A stretch of DNA of 64,000 bases, taken from Lineus longissimus. Its lineage: Eukaryota; Nemertea; Pilidiophora; Heteronemertea; Lineidae. The stretch is from NCBI RefSeq assembly GCF_910592395.1, contig NC_088318.1, positions 9,176,349 through 9,240,348 on the forward strand. Reading direction: 5' to 3'. Position numbers and translations under genes: made by a program. Below are positions 42,943-54,013 of this stretch, piece by piece. The notes below the pieces were generated by a model that was given only the letters and a program-made list of their open reading frames with translations, was not told the origin of the DNA and did not search any database. Every line of letters begins with the position of its first letter. The stretch's first letter is position 1.

Positions 42943-43940
42943 GGTAGTATGTAAACACTGAAACGTTTCAAAAGAAACAGGTCAAACGAAACAAGTCAAA
43001 AATAAAAATATAGCATAAAAATGAATATTACTGAATAATTATACTCATGATCTGTTATAATGATTACAATAATTCTGTTTGCGTACTTTGATAGTCTGGA
43101 TCGATTTTTAGGTGATGAATTTGGTAAATTGTTTGCAACACGGCGACACGCCTTGGCATTCCACATTTTCAGCGCAATAAGTAAATCAGCCTCGTCCCCG
43201 TGCCACTCTCCAAAAGCAGAGTTAATATTCAAAATATTATCTCTGCCCGAATTGGCTTCCATGTTGGCGAATCACTGTACATTATGCATTGCGATCGCGC
43301 AGTGTAATTGAACTGAAAATGGCCGCGGCCACAGATTCGTACTCTATTTGGGGACGAAATAACAAAAGGTTATGGCGTTTAAAATTAAACAATCACCCTT
43401 ATCATGTCTTAACGTTTCGCATCAATATATGCTTTGAACATCTTGTAATAATGAAATGAGTGGATCCAGCACATTCGGCAATAATGGCGGCCAATTAGGG
43501 CAGGGAAATGCCAGATGAAATGCGGAATAACATGAATAATGCTATGACCTCTGATCTGCTGATGCTCCGTGTCTGAGTGCTACGTTCGAAAGAGTTCAAG
43601 GCAAAATTGGACATGTTCAATTCAACGTGTTCCAATAAATCGTCGTTACTGTCGTTAAAGTATACAATAGCGCTAAATATAAGGGCAGGGTACGAGGTTA
43701 CGTGGGGAAATACCGGTTTATCTAAATTGTGAAAGAGCTGAACGGACTGTGGTAAATCTATTTATAATTAATCGCTTTCTGTTTGAATTTCTGTGGCTTT
43801 TATGCGGTAAAAATACAAAACAGAGCCTTGAAAAACGACACATCCACATAGTGCATTTTCAATTTCACGTTTTGACCATTTATTTGACTCGTTTCGTTTG
43901 ACCTGTTTCTTTTGAAACGTTTCAGTGTTTACATGCTACC
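42943..43940. mobile_element. M3: 998-bp non-autonomous TIR element with 9-10-bp TSD
   Basis: The ends read GGTAGTATGTAAACACTGAA and its near-perfect complement, with arms of about 60 bp (through TTTCAAAAGAAACAGGTCAA). CTGTGGTCAC occurs at 42933-42942 and 43941-43950. It landed one codon from the transposase splice donor. No gene inside. Confidence 0.9.
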
Positions 43941-44334
43941 CTGTGGTCACAGATTCCCTGTGTGTTGATACTGTGGTACTGCCTACGGTTGACGAAGCAA
44001 GACTCGTAGGTCGGTTTATTAGGGCCTTCTCCATTTTCACGAAACCACAGTGGGGTTGATGGTGACTGTATCTTAATGCCATTTCATAGAATCCTGTGAA
44101 TTTTTCTGCACTCATCCTGTTCTGTGGGCCATTTGATAAAGTCATCTTTGATGCCAACCAGGGCATCACTAACTGCCACGACAATTTTGCTTGCTGTGCC
44201 CTTATCGTATCCCTGTAAATCTCCAATGATTTGGGGAAAAGACCCTGAGGCGTGGAAGTGAAGGGCTAACATAACTTGCCTTTCAGCAGAGAGGCTTTTG
44301 ATTCGCCTGGTAGGCCTCTCCTGTTTGTCCCTTA

Positions 44335-44507
44335 GGCTGACGTTACATAGGCCTCATTCGTTCACTTCCCACATGTCACGTTCCCCTTAATGCGTTCGTT
44401 CCTCACTGAATGCATGCCACAAGGCCGTGCATTCACCGGGGAACGTTAAGTAAAGCTGGAACGTGACATGTGGGAAGTGAACGAATGAGGCCTATGTAAC
44501 GTCAGCC
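44335..44507. mobile_element. Palindromic MITE, 173 bp
   Basis: Arms of about 50 bp start GGCTGACGTTACATAGGCCT and end with the complement. TTA flanks it at 44332-44334 and 44508-44510 (TWA target). It sits directly beside the next MITE, sharing TTA. Confidence 0.85.
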
Positions 44508-44510
44508 TTA

Positions 44511-45127
44511 GGCTGATGTTACATAGGAATGAGCTACTCACGCCACATTTTTCATCGACTCACGGCTCATTTTCACGTGTGACTCCTCATTTGTCACGAG
44601 TGACCGCGGCGGTTTACATACAGATCACTTTTCGCTCGTTCATTTGTCACTTGGATTTTCTCGGCGACGCACATGGACTCAGAAGAAGAAGAGATGGCAG
44701 CCATGCTGCTCCTGATGGAGAATAGAAAACGAAAGCGGAGGCGACGGACGAGAACAATGTGGTACATAAAAGTGCTGCATTTTTGTTATTGTTTCTCATT
44801 TCCAATCGAAATTAGCTATTGTATTAATGTGTAAACTAATGAAAATGCCGAAAAGTAGCTATACTCGAAGGCGATATCACTACAAATGCACATGGACGTC
44901 AACTTTCTTTGCCAGCTCATTTCACAAAGAATGAACATGTCCATTCATCGCCTCACTCGTGAAATGACATGAAATGACGTGAGACGACGAATGCGGGCAA
45001 AACTTACAAAATTCACTTCAATGAGAACAGGTCAATAGGTTTTCCAATTTCCATTCATCTGGTCACGAATGACAAGTGACAAATGAGTCGTGAGTCGATG
45101 AAACGTGAGGTCTATGTAACTTCAGCC
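44511..45127. mobile_element. Harbinger-derived MITE, 617 bp, carrying a transposase 5' end
   Basis: The ends are GGCTGATGTTACATAGGA and complement, as in the adjacent 173-bp MITE. TTA is on the left and TAA on the right. Inside, from the ATG at 44672 (+), is MDSEEEEMAAMLLLMENRKR followed by KRRRRTRTMW. This is the typical basic N-terminus of a Harbinger transposase, ending at a GTACAT donor-like site. So the MITE is an internal-deletion product of a full Harbinger of a third family. Confidence 0.75.
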
Positions 45128-45501
45128 TAATCAAGTCAGTGATGTAAAAAATACTTGGCCTGCTGAATCTATATCGTTTTCTTAACCCTTCATCATTATA
45201 TATATCCAAATCATTCTCTTTATGCCGGAAAGTTTTGGGTTTTTTCATCAAATTGGGAAACAGGAGCATTCTTTGTGCGGCCATTTTGTTTCTGAGAATG
45301 CCTGACAACAAGAGTTGTCAGTGGTTTTTTAGGTTTATCGGTGCTCAAGTGCACCGTTAAATATATCGGTGGTTTGGTTGGCAGTTAAAACTTGTCGGAG
45401 CTTCTAACAACCCAAAACTGTCGGTGGTTAAAGTTATCGGTGGTTTGTCGGCAAACTATCCACCGACAAGAGATATCGGTGCTTTGAACAACCGGGCCCA
45501 G

Positions 45502-46075
45502 GACGACGCGGCTATCGGACCAGAAAACTGTTTCTTCGATGCGGCATGTTATCTCTTTCATGATAGTTTTCGATATGCGAACGGCGATAACGGCGGACTG
45601 TTATTCGAGTCGAACGATTGAGAGTTTTTTTCAATGGTGCAAGACGGCTTCTGCTGGTAACAAATGCGCAATAAATCCGATCGATGTAGACTATTCTGAG
45701 ATATATGACAGCGCACATGGCTTTCGCTGAGGCCTCACAGAATACATGCATCTAGTATCTGATTGGGTCATCTGGCAGTGGCTTCCAGCTTCTTGGAATT
45801 TCCAGGGAGTTGAGACTTGGCAGCTCATATAACCAATTGATCCATGTCTTGAGCTTCTCCTCTTGTATATCTTCGTCCCATCCTAATTTCTGGCTCCACA
45901 GAGTCTATACTTAGAAGTTTTCCAAATAACAATGCCGGTGCAGCGATTCCAAGCGGGTCCAAAACCACGAAAATCTTGCTCAGGACTCCTCTCGTGGTAG
46001 CAGGCGTGGTGACATCTCGGAATTTGAACCCAATTGTATCTTTATTTGGATCCCACAAAGTAGATCCAAGATGGC
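45502..46075 (-). pseudogene. BEL-5 RT end and RNase H
   Basis: The minus strand gives LWDPNKDTIGFKFRDVTTPA, VLDPLGIAAPALLFGKLLS (the RT connection motif DPLG) and, after 45750, MHVFCEASAKAMCAVIYLRI, YIDRIYCAFVTSRSRLAPLK and VFWSDSR at the Harbinger-A border. FCEAS replaces the usual FCDAS. The upstream RT palm, gag and LTR are absent; 46076-46110 joins Polinton polymerase sequence, so BEL-5 may itself have landed in the Polinton. Confidence 0.85.
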
Positions 46076-46109
46076 CGAATGGACTAGTCGGTAGAATAAG
46101 TTTCTGAAA

Positions 46110-49100
46110 TTCATTTTGTGTTTAATTTGCCTCTGAAGATACGGACAATTCCGTGGACGGTCGCAACTGGTATATGAACTTCATCGAATATAACTTCAGA
46201 ATCGAACATAGTAATAATAGGATTGTCATGCATCCTCAGAGCAGCCTCGTGGTCCTTCACCAATTCAATATCTTTCCTCTTCCTTATATTTTCACTCGTC
46301 TTCCCGTTAGAAGGCATTGTTCATTTATTTGAAGAAATCCTTCTCAAAATCTGATTTGACAGCCATCCTCTGTTTCGTGTTGAAATCTATATATTTCCCT
46401 AACACTTCCTCCGTTTAAATCTAATAACATTGTGGACTTTCCCGAACACCATTCCCTGTTTAAGATAAAACTGAAGAATTCTGTAATGTACAAGGTACTT
46501 TTTTGTGGTTCTTGGTTAAGATAAGTTTCTCAACCTTTGGTGTCTTCTCATCCCCCAACAATACCTTTTGCTAATCACTCAATTCCTCGTAGAGTATTAA
46601 TAACGATTCCGGGCAGCGAGATTTTTTTCCTACGACATTTTTTCATGCATTAATTAGCGATTAGCCAATCACAGCCGACTTGTGGTTTCAAGTTCCCCCG
46701 ACCTCGATTTCAAGTTTCCCTCGACACAACTGGAGCACGTAGTTTAAATATCTACGCTTATCAGCTGTTGATGACTCAGGAAGGGTGTTGTGGTGACAAC
46801 GCCACTCAGTCTGTAAAATAACAGTGAAATTAGTTACTTTAAGGTGAAGACCATACGGCAAACTCTACATTTTAGTTATACCCTCACAGTGTTTGGTGAA
46901 CATCGCATCCAATACCCTGTTCATATTATTCTTTACTTGATTGAAACATATTAGTAAGCTTACATGACATCAGCTGATCAACTGTCAACCAATGATGAGA
47001 TGAACAAAGTACAACATTCCTACCTTGTACTCAATTTTCCCATGTGTCTCTCCTATGTTTGGATATGAACGATGTTTCCTATAAGTGAACAAGGAAGACT
47101 TCTGGAACTCCTTGACCCACGCTTCTGCTTCTTCTTCGGTTGATAATGTCAAACAAACTTTGGCAGTGAAAGATGATCCTTATGTTCTTTGAAAACTGCG
47201 AACGTAGTGCTTGAAAGTTGTTGGTAGAACGTCCTAAAATGAGAGAGAACATGTCAGAATGACAAAAAGTGGCAAACTCAACAATCGTGTAGGCCTGGTC
47301 TAACTGACATAACCCAAGGCCTATAAAGAAGACAATAGGCCTACATTCAGTGAAGTGTCTTGCCCAAGAAATACAACATGATATCATCATACAAGCCAAG
47401 GCCAAGGTCAGAACTTGTATGCCTACTTTATGTACATACGATACGCTCAATGCAACGCCCAATGCATTGAAGGCCTATCGCTGTTGTGAAAAAAACAAAC
47501 GACTATTAAAAATCGCCAAATAATCACTTTACGCCACCAGTTAGCACCTGTTAGTAGCGATGTATGGTGTCTTTGTACTATCATCGATCAGCTTACCTAA
47601 CTTAAACACCAAACCCACCTTTGTCCTTTGTTCTTTCAGGCAATGTTTACAATCTTCAAGGACCGATTCCTCCATCTTTTGTTTTAAAACATGTTCAATG
47701 AAGTAGGCTATGATTGGCTTATCGCTAATTTATGCTTGAAAACTGTCGTAGGAAAAAAATCTCGCTTCCGGGCAATACAAAAAAATTCACCGACTTAAAC
47801 TTTATTTTTGCTGGGTACGCAAGGTCGACTTCAAAATAAAAACAATGTCTTCTCTTCTGTTATTTTGTGTATTTCTTCATGAACTCTGAAATCAGACTGG
47901 GGCAACATTTGCATCATAGCCCAACCGTAAAGATAATTTGCATCGACATAGGCCTACCACAGATTGTGTTGATTATCCGCTTTAAAATACCTGTTCCCAT
48001 CACCCCAGAAATTCCACCTCTGATTGCTTTTTCGAATAACAGAAACGAATAGACTTCCGTTAGTAGTTCGAAATTAACGTCTGTGTACTTCAACCCCGCC
48101 TGCCAGGTTAGTCCAGGACCTGAATAACAATGACAAGAATCGATTTGAAACTAGTTTAAATGTTACTGCTCTATAATAGAAAGTGTAGAAAGAATATGGC
48201 ACAGAACCCTTCTTTCTGAGTAATTTGAAATCTTCATTATCGGGGTAAAACTGCATTGTGATTTTAAAGTCGTCATTTGTCATTGACTTCGAGATGTTGT
48301 CATAACTGGATTGTAGAAATCTGAACGAGTCTAAAAACGGCAAACAGCCAAACTGAAAAGAAATATACTCTTCTGCAGATTTTCGTAGAATTTTCATTCT
48401 ATTACCCTTTGTCTATCTGGCCAGTGCTTTTTTGACCAATGTTTTGATGAACAGATGGGAGTCGTAGGGACTAAGGTTGTGGAAGAAAATTAGGACAAAG
48501 TTAGAGTGTTTTTCCATGAGGTTACAGAAGTTGTGGGCTGCATCTTTGAACTTACTGATGTAATGATCATGATCCCGAACATTTTCTTCAGTGTTCTTAG
48601 CTGTTTTATCACAATAATAGCAGTTTCCAATGAAAGCTTGCGCTCCATTTTGTTTATCCAACTCGAACTTTGCCTGCTCTTTGCTAGTCATTACTATTTC
48701 TAATTCTGTCTCTAGAAGTTTGCTAAATTTATCTTCCATTGACATGAACTTCACACAACCAATCAACCACATCTTCCCCGCTATATGAAAAGTATGCGCT
48801 TTCAAAAAGTTATGGATAATCTGAGTGAATGTAACATCCCGCCACAGAGGCTTTTTGGGTTTTTTATCGCTTAGTTTTCTCTGATACTTTGACACCATCA
48901 TTTACCTGAGTACTAGTTGCTTCGAAATCGGGGTACATTACAAAAGGAACCCTATTTTTAAAGGAGTAGTTTTTAAATTTCAAATTTGCTTTTACTGGTT
49001 TGGGCATTTTGATTTCGCAGTTATCATGAACCCCACATCTCTTTTATATGCCACTTCAAAGTTTCCTCCCTTTCAAAGGCATTCATGCATCTCTTGCATA

Positions 49101-49552
49101 AGTATTTTCGGTTACGTTTATCCATACGGAAAAAACTTTTTTTTTCTTCAGAAACATGTAATGCTCTTGGTGATACAAAGTCGAAAACGATAACGTTTTC
49201 ATCCTCAAAACCTTTGGACAGATAGAGTGGTTCCAAAGTGTAATCCAGAAAGTTTTTTGAACCTACCTTTTTAGTTTTCACCCCAAACACATTCATGAAT
49301 AGATTATTTTCACACTCGATTTTTACACAGACTGGGAAATTATGTATTTTTACTTCACCCTCATATTTCTTGTAGGAACTAGCATTATGCATTTGATTAG
49401 TTGGTTTGCAGTGAGCAGCTAATAAACTCCACAAAAACACTTTCCGTCATAGCATCGTATGTTAAGCACAGATTTCGTTTTAAAGGGCAGTTTGATAAGG
49501 TGACAGCCTTTGGGGTCTTTGTAAGCGGCCAAAAATAAATCAGCCTTGTTTA
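46110..49552 (-). pseudogene. Polinton/Maverick protein-primed DNA polymerase B, fragmentary
   Basis: Read on the minus strand: SVLNIRCYDGKC, FLWSLLAAHCKPTNQ, KYLCKRCMNAFEREETLKWH, NCYYCDK...VRDHDHYISKF, AHNFCNL, FFHNLSPYDSHLFIK, EEYISFQFGCLPFLDSFRFL, then (frameshifted) PGLTWQAGLKYTD, IRGGISGVMGT and YVDANYLYGWAMMQ (palm motif A region). After the insertion at 46615-47766: KYLVHYRILQFYLKQGMVFG, YIDFNT and GKTSENIRKRKDIELV. These are pPolB landmarks of Polintons and related viruses. The KYTDTD-type C-terminal motif is missing. The enzyme would copy the element using a terminal protein as primer. At least five frameshifts or stops are seen. Confidence 0.88.
46615..47766. mobile_element. 1.15-kb non-autonomous TIR element inside the polymerase gene
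   Basis: The ends begin AGCGAGATTTTTTTCCTACG, with arms of about 75 bp (continuing through TTAGCGATTAGCCAATCA). TCCGGGC flanks it (46608-46614 and 47767-47773), a 7-bp duplication if my boundary is right. No coding sequence was recognised. Superfamily uncertain. Confidence 0.8.
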
Positions 49553-50562
49553 TCTTAATAATATAAGAGAATTTCTTTAGCGCTCGAATTATGCAAGGCA
49601 TATCCTCGAGCGCTTTACAATGCAAAATACTCCCTAAAAAGATGACACTTAAGGAGTGCTTTGAACTGGCCGATGTTACTTGCCAACCGTATGTTACATG
49701 GAAGATTGTTCAAAAGCTTGGGGGCAGCCGAGCAAAACGCCCGGTCCCCAAAAGTTACGCAGCGCGTAGCTGGTACCACAAGTAGTAAATCTTAGTTGCT
49801 ACGGAGTCTGCGAGTAGACAATGGGTGCCTGACTTTGACCATATCAATCAGGTACTGAGGGGCATTACCCTGGAGGGCCTTCAATAATAGAAGGAGGACC
49901 TTAAAGGTTATCCTGTACTTAACAGGAAGCCAGTGTAGATGCGCCAGCACCGGGGTGATATGGTCAAAGCGAGGCACAAGACATACAACCCTCGCAGCAG
50001 CATTTAAAACCCTCTGCATCCGACTACACTGCTTGTCAGTGATGCCATATAGAACAGCATTACAATAGTCAAGATGGGCAGTTACGAAAGCATGAACAAG
50101 AATCTTGGTGGTGTCCTCAGTAAGAAATTTCCGAATTTGTCTGATGTTACAAAGTCCGCGAAAGGCCTTTGAGCACACCGTTAGGCCGATTGTGATATAG
50201 GCAGTGGAGAATGCAAGGCGCTGTGTGCCATGAGTTGTCCGACAACAGCCTTTTCTGTCAACTTTGACACGAACGACAGATTGCTCACTGGTCTGTAGTT
50301 GGGAAAAACAGGTCAAGTGCACATTTCCACTGACTCGGCACAGACCCAGAATCAAGCGAGAGGTTTATCATCCTTGTGATGATTGGGAGGAGGGTAGCGG
50401 AGCATTGCTTCAGAAGCCACGTTGGAATAGAGTCAAGTTTGCACGACGCATTGGAGGAACGCTTAATCAGATTAGCCACTTGATCACTTGACACATTTGA
50501 AAATGCTTCAAGTTTTTCTTTCGGTGGAGGAACGATAACCACTGGTGGTTCTGTACCGTGAA

Positions 50563-52075
50563 GCCCTTAAAAGGTAGGCTTCACGGTGTTCATAGGGTTA
50601 ACTCAACTCGTTTGAAGTATACCGAACGTGCCTTATCAAGCTGTTCGCCATTGTTCTTAGCCGTGATTAATATTATTACACATTATAAGCAGTGAGTCCA
50701 GGTGTCCGAGTCACGCGGTTCCAAGTCGGGGGATTGCGGCGACAGCATAGTAAGTCCTTAAAGGGATGGCCAGTGTTCTTGGCGCAGTTAACGTTCCGAT
50801 CTTGGTCATCTGGTACGAGGCGTCCAATCATAGCTTCCCACTGGTCTTCAGCTACCAGGGGGAGGCACCTGACATTGTTAGGTTTCTCTCTGGACGGCCT
50901 CGTACCCTGGACCGGGTCACTCCTTTAGTAAGTATTCGTCTTCCGTAATCCTGGACTCTGAGCTCGTGACTTGGCGTCTAGCGAGTTGTGTCTAACTTAT
51001 CCGAAACTCATAAATCAAGTAAGTGCAAATCTACACTACTAAATCTATAGACTTCCAAGGAAATCACGGCAACCGTGCGCACTGTCTCTTTGAAACTTCA
51101 CCTAACCTTTCACTACCTTTCCGTTCACAAAATGATCGATTCTCAGTCTAAACATTTGCCGGGAATGTGGACTTTTAGCGATTTTATTCAGGAATTTTGT
51201 CTGATCTAAAACTCACGGAAATTGCCGGACATTGCCGAAGTTGACCGTTTCGTGTTGATGACGTCATCAGTAGCGAACAAAGTGACAGACCAGTGAAGAG
51301 CAGTCAAATTGAAACTTTCGCCCTGCCATCTGTTGGAGACTTGGGGAACCAAAATGTGTTGATGACGTCATCAGCGAACAAAGTGACAGACCAGTGAAGA
51401 ACAGTCAATTTGCAAAGTGTCAATGGCGAGTTGTCCATGTTGTCCGGCGAGTTTTACGCCTGTTTTTGGTCAACTCAACAACTTTTCTTATTAAAGTAAT
51501 TTGATACTTTCCACCAGTGTTGTTGTCTGAGCTGCCTGTTCTATTTTCAAGCAACATGTTGTCACTCCAGGTGCAGCACCATCCACTTTCTGACCAGTGT
51601 TTTCAACAGCATTGAGGGGAAAACAAGCATTTCTAGGCTACATTCTGGGTGGGTTGTAATGTAAAAACTTGACCTAGGTCTATATTGTAAATTAATTTGG
51701 GGCGTATTTTTTGTACAAGTTGGAAATTTTTATGGCGTTTGCATTTTAGGTTTGGTGTATAAGACAGGCACTCGAATTGTGAAATATGCTGTAACCCAAC
51801 CTTTACCGCCCTCATCCTTGCTAAAGAGAGGCCAGTAAACGAGTAATTTTGATCTGGACTCTCTTTCCCACTGAATCCTTAGGAAGTGTTGTGGAGAATT
51901 CATGTTTAGTCTGGACGACACAGCAAGTTTAGTTCTCCAAGTAGCTCCACCCGCCATCTGGTGTTATCATATCTTGCTGAAGAAAAATTGTTAATGTGGT
52001 TGTGGCTTAGGCCATACCACGGGTAACTTTACTAGTAAACTACATATGATTACTCCTGACTTCCGAGTTCATTCT
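50563..52075. other. About 1.5 kb of unassigned DNA inside LINE-B
   Basis: LINE-B coding sequence stops near 52075 and resumes near 50560. The interval has no coding motif. It starts with a hairpin (CCGTGAAGCC...GGCTTCACGG, 50552-50585) and contains the duplicated ATF/CRE-like palindromes at 51256 and 51360. Ends with inverted repeats were not found. Confidence 0.45.
51254..51412. repeat. Tandem duplication carrying TGATGACGTCATCA twice
   Basis: GTTGATGACGTCATCAG..CGAACAAAGTGACAGACCAGTGAAGA occurs at about 51254-51308 and 51358-51409, 104 bp apart. Each copy holds the perfect 14-bp palindrome TGATGACGTCATCA, a strong bZIP (ATF/CREB/AP-1) binding consensus. Confidence 0.85.
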
Positions 52076-52957
52076 ATACTGAGGTAGTCTGTCTTCAAGT
52101 TCAGCATCGGTCTACCGCCCCAGGTCTCTTGGGGGATGTTCGTTAACCTCAGGGACGCTGGGATCAGTTTCAGTTCGACAGTAACTGCACGGATCTTCTC
52201 CTTGATGGTGTCAACCTTCCTAATGAAAAACTCACCAAATCGGTTGGTAAGTTCTACTGGGTCATCATGAGCAGGAATTCGAAGCGTTGTATTCTGCCTC
52301 TGCTTGCATAATGAATGGACTACACAGAAGAGTTTCTTTGTATCACCAGCGCACTGCGTGATCATGTCTGTATAGTAATCCCGACGAGAGATATTCAGAC
52401 ATACCAGAGTCTTTCTAGAAAGACTCTGGACATACCGGGTACATATTGCGCACCTTGCGATATGCAGCAGCTGCGGCAACGGATTTCTGTCGATTTCTTT
52501 CAAGTTTTCTCCTCGTTGACTTTAGATTCCTTGCATTGCAACTAAACCACGGGACATTTGGACGCACCTTACGTTCCTTTACAATAACGGGAGCATGTTT
52601 GTCCAGTATGCCTGACAGCGTAGAATCGTACCGTAGCGCAAGCTCGTCAATATCACTTGATACCGTGTTGCACAGATCTGATGCTTAAATGTCATGTTCG
52701 AAAGATTCAATGTCAATCTGTCGCACTTTCCGGAAAGTTGATTTCTCCACAATATGGGCTGGGCGGGGTAGATTAAGTGAACACTCCACAAACAAGTGAT
52801 CGGATAGTGTAAGAGTCTGGTGAACATCACTAACCACAATGTCTTCGCAATCACTAGACTTGTTAAGTGTTAAGCCACTCTCTTCGAAATATCTCTCATC
52901 TATTTGTAGTTTGATGTAATCCAGGCATTTTTTTTAATGCAGCTTCTGTTTCATATT

Positions 52958-53507
52958 TCAAATGGTCACCTCAAATGGTGACTCTATCCCATGAATGATT
53001 TTCGTTTTATTATTTTTCACGAAGTTATCTTCCATAGTAACACTTGTTTTAAAATGGTTAGTATTTAATAGTGATAATACCTCAACAAATTTTGTTTTGC
53101 TTTTCATAAAGACTGTTACTTCATGAGGCCGCCTGAGTTGCACAGTTACAAAGTCCTTATTCTTCCCGAATACTTTAACTATGTCCATTCCTTTAATTTG
53201 TTCAACCTCTTTCAAGAAATCTTTCTTTTTTATATCCGCTGGAACTGCCTCTAAAGGAACTGCATCTACAAGAACTGCCTCTACAGGAACACCCAGACTC
53301 TCTTTTTTTTAATGTTACTTATGTGTCTTGCAGACCTTTCATGGTGACTAAAGTTTTTTGATAAAATTCTAATGTCGCAATCCGAGCATAATTTCTTACT
53401 CTTTTTGTGGTCCATTTAAGATATAGCTTTTTTGTTAAGTAGGAAAAAAACTCGGTAAATTCCTCTACTTCATAAAAAAAGTGTATTTTAAATGGAGCAA
53501 CAAACAA
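52958..53507 (-). pseudogene. Unknown Polinton-associated gene(s)
   Basis: Two open stretches lie on the minus strand. 53507-53319 encodes FYEVEEFTEFFSYLTKKLYL, which stops after GLQDT. From about 53310, repeated (V/L)xAVP units (VPVEAVLVDAVPLEAVPAD) lead into DFLKEVEQIKGMDIVKVFGK and TVQLRRPHEVTVFMKSKTKF, ending at 52958. They may be one frameshifted gene or two. I recognise no family. The 5' end overlaps the start of the kinase gene on the other strand by about 27 bp, so the two are divergent with no room for a normal promoter. Confidence 0.4.
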
Positions 53508-54013
53508 AAAAAACTACAAACAATAAAAGAACAAAAATTGAAACCAAAGTTTCGAAAACTAAGAATTATTATTGAGGGAAATATTTCTGCCAGGAAATCA
53601 AAATTAGTTGATAGCATGAAAGAATTCTCCGACCTAGTGATAGCTCCAGAACCTCTAGAGAAATGGTAAAACTATAATGGAAAACATATGCTGGAACTTA
53701 TGTCCAGTGATCCGATAAAATATTCCAAAGAATTTCAGTTGATGGCATTGGAAACGTCTTTTAGAAATAATGATAATGCTAGCTGATTCTGAAAAAAACA
53801 CCAATTCCTGAGAGAAGCATTTTCTCAACTCATTATGTCTTTTCATGCTTGAGCTGTTGGGAGGGGAATTTAACTCGGAAACAATTTAAGAATCTAGAGG
53901 ATGTATTTTCAGGAAACTGCCAAAATATGTGTGATACTGGTAAACAGATCCAAAAGTTTGTTATGGAAGAATGCAAGAAAGAAACCGTTGGGAGGAAAAT
54001 TCAGTTAGTTTAG
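53481..54013 (+). pseudogene. Deoxynucleoside kinase (dNK/TK2 type) in a Polinton context
   Basis: The frame starts at 53481. LRIIIEGNISARKSKLV is the P-loop (family GNIGSGKST; here the second Gly is Arg and the final Thr is Lys). LVIAPEPLEKW is the PEPxxKW motif. After a stop at 53667-53669 the same frame continues NGKHMLELMSSDPIKYSKEF. A frameshift near 53790 leads to PERSIFSTHYVFSC (the ERS motif) and a helical tail ending RKIQLV-stop at 54013. The enzyme would phosphorylate deoxynucleosides to feed viral DNA synthesis. It is dead here. It converges on the integrase, and the two stop codons lie 6 bp apart inside one palindrome. Confidence 0.8.

Larger units (their letters stand above)
40361..45311 (-). 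pseudogene. Harbinger-A transposase, split by M3, M2 and two MITEs
   Basis: The N-terminal part (45311-45128) has DLDIYNDEGLRKRYRFSRPS and IFYITDL. After the MITEs come RPTRRIKSLSAERQVMLALH, FHASGSFPQIIGDLQGYDKG and DDFIKWP. After frameshifts, YESCFVNRRQYHSINTQGIC reaches a donor CAGAG|GTAAGT at 42931/42930. The acceptor TTATTGCAG is at 41990, and the exon continues [20 protein letters not shown] (frame kept as DHR|GKL; second Asp). After M2: LLGNSGYPCMPFLLTPYL-type MLGNSGYPCMPF, then RNFIERCFGVMKRRFHN (Glu), and TERFF-stop at 40361. I could not see the first-Asp segment (GAIDGTHI type) clearly. The gene is dead but its structure is legible. Confidence 0.85.
31561..45498. mobile_element. Harbinger-A: PIF/Harbinger transposon expanded to 13.9 kb by insertions
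   Basis: The ends read GGCCCGGTTGTTCAAAGCAC and its complement and are flanked by CAG (31558-31560 and 45499-45501), matching the CWG target of PIF/Harbinger. Subterminal words with ATCGGTGG/CCACCGAT repeat several times inside each end. The two expected genes are present and convergent: a Myb-like gene (+) and a DDE transposase (-). Nested inside are R2, LINE-A (with a SINE and Harbinger-B), M2, M3 and two MITEs. It cuts BEL-5 RNase H. Confidence 0.9.
49552..52930 (-). mobile_element. LINE-B: L2/CR1-like LINE with internal loss and an insertion
   Basis: The 5' part (52860-52080) reads the end of the endonuclease (TLTLSDHLFVECSLNLPRP-type remains) and the linker, with SRRDYYTDMITQCAGDTKKL and NRFGEFFIRKVDTIKEKI. 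The 3' part (50555-49600) has SCKLDSIPTWLLKQCSATLL, NYRPVSNL, and then KFLTEDTTKILVHAFVTAHL, LDYCNAVLYGITDKQ, HITPVLAHLHWLPVKYRITF and GDRAFCSAAPKLLNN. The RT core between NYRPVSNL and KFLTED (motifs A-C, YADD) is deleted. The 3' end is TTGTAAAGCGCTCGAG...AGCGCT plus (TTA)n at 49552. It lies within the Polinton. Confidence 0.85.

Noticed and set aside
43936-44226. A separate 96-codon gene
   Set aside because: It is the wrong-frame reading of the Harbinger-A transposase exon; the correct frame gives VNRRQYHSINTQGIC.
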